Assembly (NCBI GenBank): GCA_019752045.1
Contig: JAIEMP010000003.1
Location: 1 to 64,000 of the forward strand
Length of the DNA: 64,000 nt
Direction: 5' to 3'
Source: Chitinophagaceae bacterium
GTDB taxonomy: Bacteria; Bacteroidota; Bacteroidia; Chitinophagales; Chitinophagaceae
Shown: one piece after another, positions 62,162 to 64,000 of the stretch
Position numbering within the stretch: position 1 is the stretch's first letter
Layout: each line of letters begins with the position of its first letter
Notes under the pieces: generated by a model
Seen by the model: the letters and a program-made list of their open reading frames with translations, nothing else
Databases searched by the model: none
What the model was told of the DNA's origin: nothing
Translations under genes and position numbers: made by a program

Positions 62162-63127
62162 ATGAAGAAAGCATTCTTTGTACTTGTTTTATTGCTGATG
62201 GCGGAGCAATGTTTCTGCTGGGGTTTTTATGGTCACCGTAAAATCAATTACCTCGCTGTGTTTTTATTACCACCGGAAATGTTGGTATTGTATAAACCGC
62301 ACATTGAATTTTTAAGTGAGCATTCTGTTGATCCGGATAAACGGCGATACGCCATTCCCGAAGAAGGCCCACGGCATTATATAGACATTGATCATTACGG
62401 CAACTATCCATATAAAGAATTGCCACACAACTATGATAGTGCTGTTGCAAAATTTGGTGCTGATTCTATTGCGGTGTATGGCATTGTTCCATGGTGGGTA
62501 CAAACCATGTTGTGGCGGTTAACCGCTGCATTTAAAGAAAAAAATCAGGCAAAAATTTTAAAACTCAGTGCAGAGATTGGTCATTATATTGCTGATGCAC
62601 ATGTGCCGTTGCACGCAAGTCATAATCACAACGGACAATTCACCAATCAAAACGGCATTCATGGTTTTTGGGAAAGCCGTGTGCCCGAACTGCTGGCAGA
62701 AAAAGAGTTTGAATTCTGGTTGGGTAAAGCCATGCATATTAAAAACCCCGGACAGTTTATATGGTCAAGAGTATTGGAAAGTGCAGCTGCAGCCGATACA
62801 GTTTTACGTTTTGAAAAAGAACTCACCGCTTCTTTTCCAGCAGATCAGAAATTTGCTTTTGAAAACAGAAACGGCATCACCACCAAAGTGTACTCCACTT
62901 CTTTTACTGTTGCATACAATCAAAAATTGCTGGGTATGGTTGAACGCCGGATGCAGCAAAGTATTTATGCTGTGGCGAGTTTCTGGTACACGGCTTGGGT
63001 CAATGCCGGTCAGCCTGATTTAAAAAAGCTTTCCAACAAAGATTTTACTGCAGAAGAATTAAAAGAATTTGAAGAATTGAACACGAACTGGAGAAAAGGA
63101 AAGGTTGTGGGGAGAGAGCATGATTAA
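62162..63127 (+). CDS. Zinc-dependent phospholipase C/S1-P1 nuclease-like secreted protein
   Basis: A 321-residue protein with a signal peptide (FFVLVLLLMAEQCFCW; mature start near WGFYGHRKIN). Candidate zinc ligands are the mature N-terminal Trp and the nearby H (WGFYGH), HYIDIDHY, and GHYIADAHVPLHASHNHNGQ followed by NGIHGFWES, which matches the all-helical zinc phospholipase C / P1 nuclease fold. It is co-transcribed with the DUF502 gene. The substrate, lipid head group or nucleic acid, cannot be told. Confidence 0.85.
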   Translation: MKKAFFVLVLLLMAEQCFCWGFYGHRKINYLAVFLLPPEMLVLYKPHIEFLSEHSVDPDKRRYAIPEEGPRHYIDIDHYGNYPYKELPHNYDSAVAKFGADSIAVYGIVPWWVQTMLWRLTAAFKEKNQAKILKLSAEIGHYIADAHVPLHASHNHNGQFTNQNGIHGFWESRVPELLAEKEFEFWLGKAMHIKNPGQFIWSRVLESAAAADTVLRFEKELTASFPADQKFAFENRNGITTKVYSTSFTVAYNQKLLGMVERRMQQSIYAVASFWYTAWVNAGQPDLKKLSNKDFTAEELKEFEELNTNWRKGKVVGREHD

Positions 63128-63261
63128 AATGTTTACAGCAGACAGTTCATTTAATTATTGTTGATGAAAGCTGTGGGTTTTGCAGTGTTCTCAAAACACA
63201 CTGACCTGTTTTATAAACAGCACCTGACAGTTGTTTTTACCAATTGCAGTAAATTCGCACT

Positions 63262-64000
63262 ATGATTCACAATTTCAACGCAGGTCCGTCTATATTACCA
63301 AAAGAAGTTTTTCAGCAGGCAAGTGAAGCCATTCTCAATTTCAATAACAGCGGTTTATCTATTTTGGAGATCGGTCATCGTACGCCTTTGTTTGAAGATG
63401 TGATGCATGAAGCAAGAAGTTTGGTAAAAGAACTCATGCAACTGGATGATGACCATGAAGTGTTGTTTCTTCACGGAGGTGCTACTACACAGTTTATGCA
63501 GGTGCCCATGAACTTACTCAATGAAAATGAAGTGGCTGCTTATACAGAAACGGGTACCTGGGCAAACAAAGCCATTAAAGAAGCGAAATTATTCGGCCAT
63601 GTTGAAGTGGTGGGTTCATCTAAAGACAACAACTATACATCCATGCCTGCAGATATGGTTGTGCCGCCAACAGCAGCCTATTTACATATTACTACTAATG
63701 AAACCATTGCCGGAACGCAATGGCATCAGCTGCCGTATGATTGCGGCGTGCCTCTTGTAGCAGATATGAGCAGCGATATATTAAGTCGTGTATTAGACTT
63801 CAACAAATTTGATTTGATTTATGCCGGTGCACAAAAAAATATGGGAGCAGCAGGTGTAAACCTTGTTATCATCAATAAAAACATACTGGGCAAAACAGAG
63901 CGCAGTATTCCAACCATTCTCGATTACCGGAATCATATCAAAGAAGCAAGTATGCTCAACACGCCTCCGGTGTTTGCAGTATATGTGGCCATGCTCACTT
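63262..64000 (+). CDS. serC: Phosphoserine aminotransferase SerC (N-terminal part, cut by window end)
   Basis: From ATG 63262 an open frame runs off the window end with 246 complete codons. The start MIHNFNAGPSILPKEVFQQA and the segment SILEIGHRTPLFEDVM are typical of SerC, as are VLFLHGGATTQFMQVPMNL and DLIYAGAQKNMG with the PLP-binding lysine. It is a class V aminotransferase of serine synthesis; the full protein should be about 355 residues. The gene is intact as far as seen. Confidence 0.96.
   Translation, partial: MIHNFNAGPSILPKEVFQQASEAILNFNNSGLSILEIGHRTPLFEDVMHEARSLVKELMQLDDDHEVLFLHGGATTQFMQVPMNLLNENEVAAYTETGTWANKAIKEAKLFGHVEVVGSSKDNNYTSMPADMVVPPTAAYLHITTNETIAGTQWHQLPYDCGVPLVADMSSDILSRVLDFNKFDLIYAGAQKNMGAAGVNLVIINKNILGKTERSIPTILDYRNHIKEASMLNTPPVFAVYVAMLT

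Noticed and set aside
1-64000. CRISPR arrays, prophage or conjugative modules
   Set aside because: No regularly spaced direct repeats and no integrase, capsid, terminase, relaxase or Cas-like genes were seen.

Overview
The window looks like ordinary chromosome from a member of the Bacteroidota, probably a Chitinophagaceae-like aerobe. The basis is the -7 promoter box TAnnTTTG seen before many genes, DUF4834, GIN-domain and DUF6660 proteins, TonB receptors with a carboxypeptidase-like N-terminal domain, many Bacteroidota-style lipoproteins, a GTP-dependent PEP carboxykinase, and moderate-to-low GC. No phage, conjugative element, rRNA operon or CRISPR array was seen. The species cannot be named from sequence alone.

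Layout. 1-4.2 kb: tRNA-Asn, hflX with a Rieske protein, an outer-membrane protein, a tRNA(CAT) next to a defective tRNA-like remnant, a HAD phosphatase and a DUF4834 protein. 4.2-10.6 kb: the translation/transcription operon rimP-nusA-infB behind a hairpin leader, then a SurA-like periplasmic chaperone. 10.6-14.4 kb: a MarR regulator and a stress operon (pirin, YceI, pirin, OsmC, NAD(P)H:FMN reductase). Two near-identical 18-bp palindromes lie before the regulator and before the operon. 14.4-17.5 kb: a PurF-type amidotransferase, SixA and a lipoprotein. 17.6-22.4 kb: two secreted amidohydrolases with a four-helix-bundle gene between them. 22.7-27.4 kb: a soluble multi-PAS histidine kinase with its NarL-type regulator, and a one-domain asparaginase.

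27.4-31.9 kb: a membrane AraC regulator followed by a GIN protein, a DoxX-GIN fusion, a second DoxX and a lipoprotein. 32-39.6 kb: an M20 hydrolase, an acyltransferase, PEP carboxykinase, a REP-associated transposase framed by inverted REP hairpins, and a TonB receptor with a Cys-rich DUF6660 protein. 39.7-49.5 kb: YbjQ, a von Willebrand A protein whose natural start is obscured by an in-frame stop, a giant tricorn-like protease, an ECF sigma factor module, MsrB, adenylate kinase and an NTF2-like protein.

49.5-51.2 kb: an arsenic cluster of arsR, arsM and an unannotated 27-residue peptide with three Cys-Cys pairs, followed by a MITE-like repeat. 51.2-54.2 kb: an AIM24 protein, then a duplicated lipoprotein/XRE-regulator locus in which the second regulator has decayed. 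54.2-61.4 kb: a tetR-tolC-MFP-RND efflux operon with a 10-10-10 inverted-repeat operator on the promoter. 61.5-64 kb: a DUF502 membrane protein, a zinc phospholipase C-like protein and the start of serC, which is cut by the window end.

The most interesting items are the CC-rich micropeptide in the arsenic operon, the MarR/pirin regulon with paired operators, the REP/RAYT unit, the DoxX-GIN fusion operon, the broken tRNA-like sequence, and the vWA gene with a stop codon ahead of its membrane anchor. Most of the rest is housekeeping DNA.
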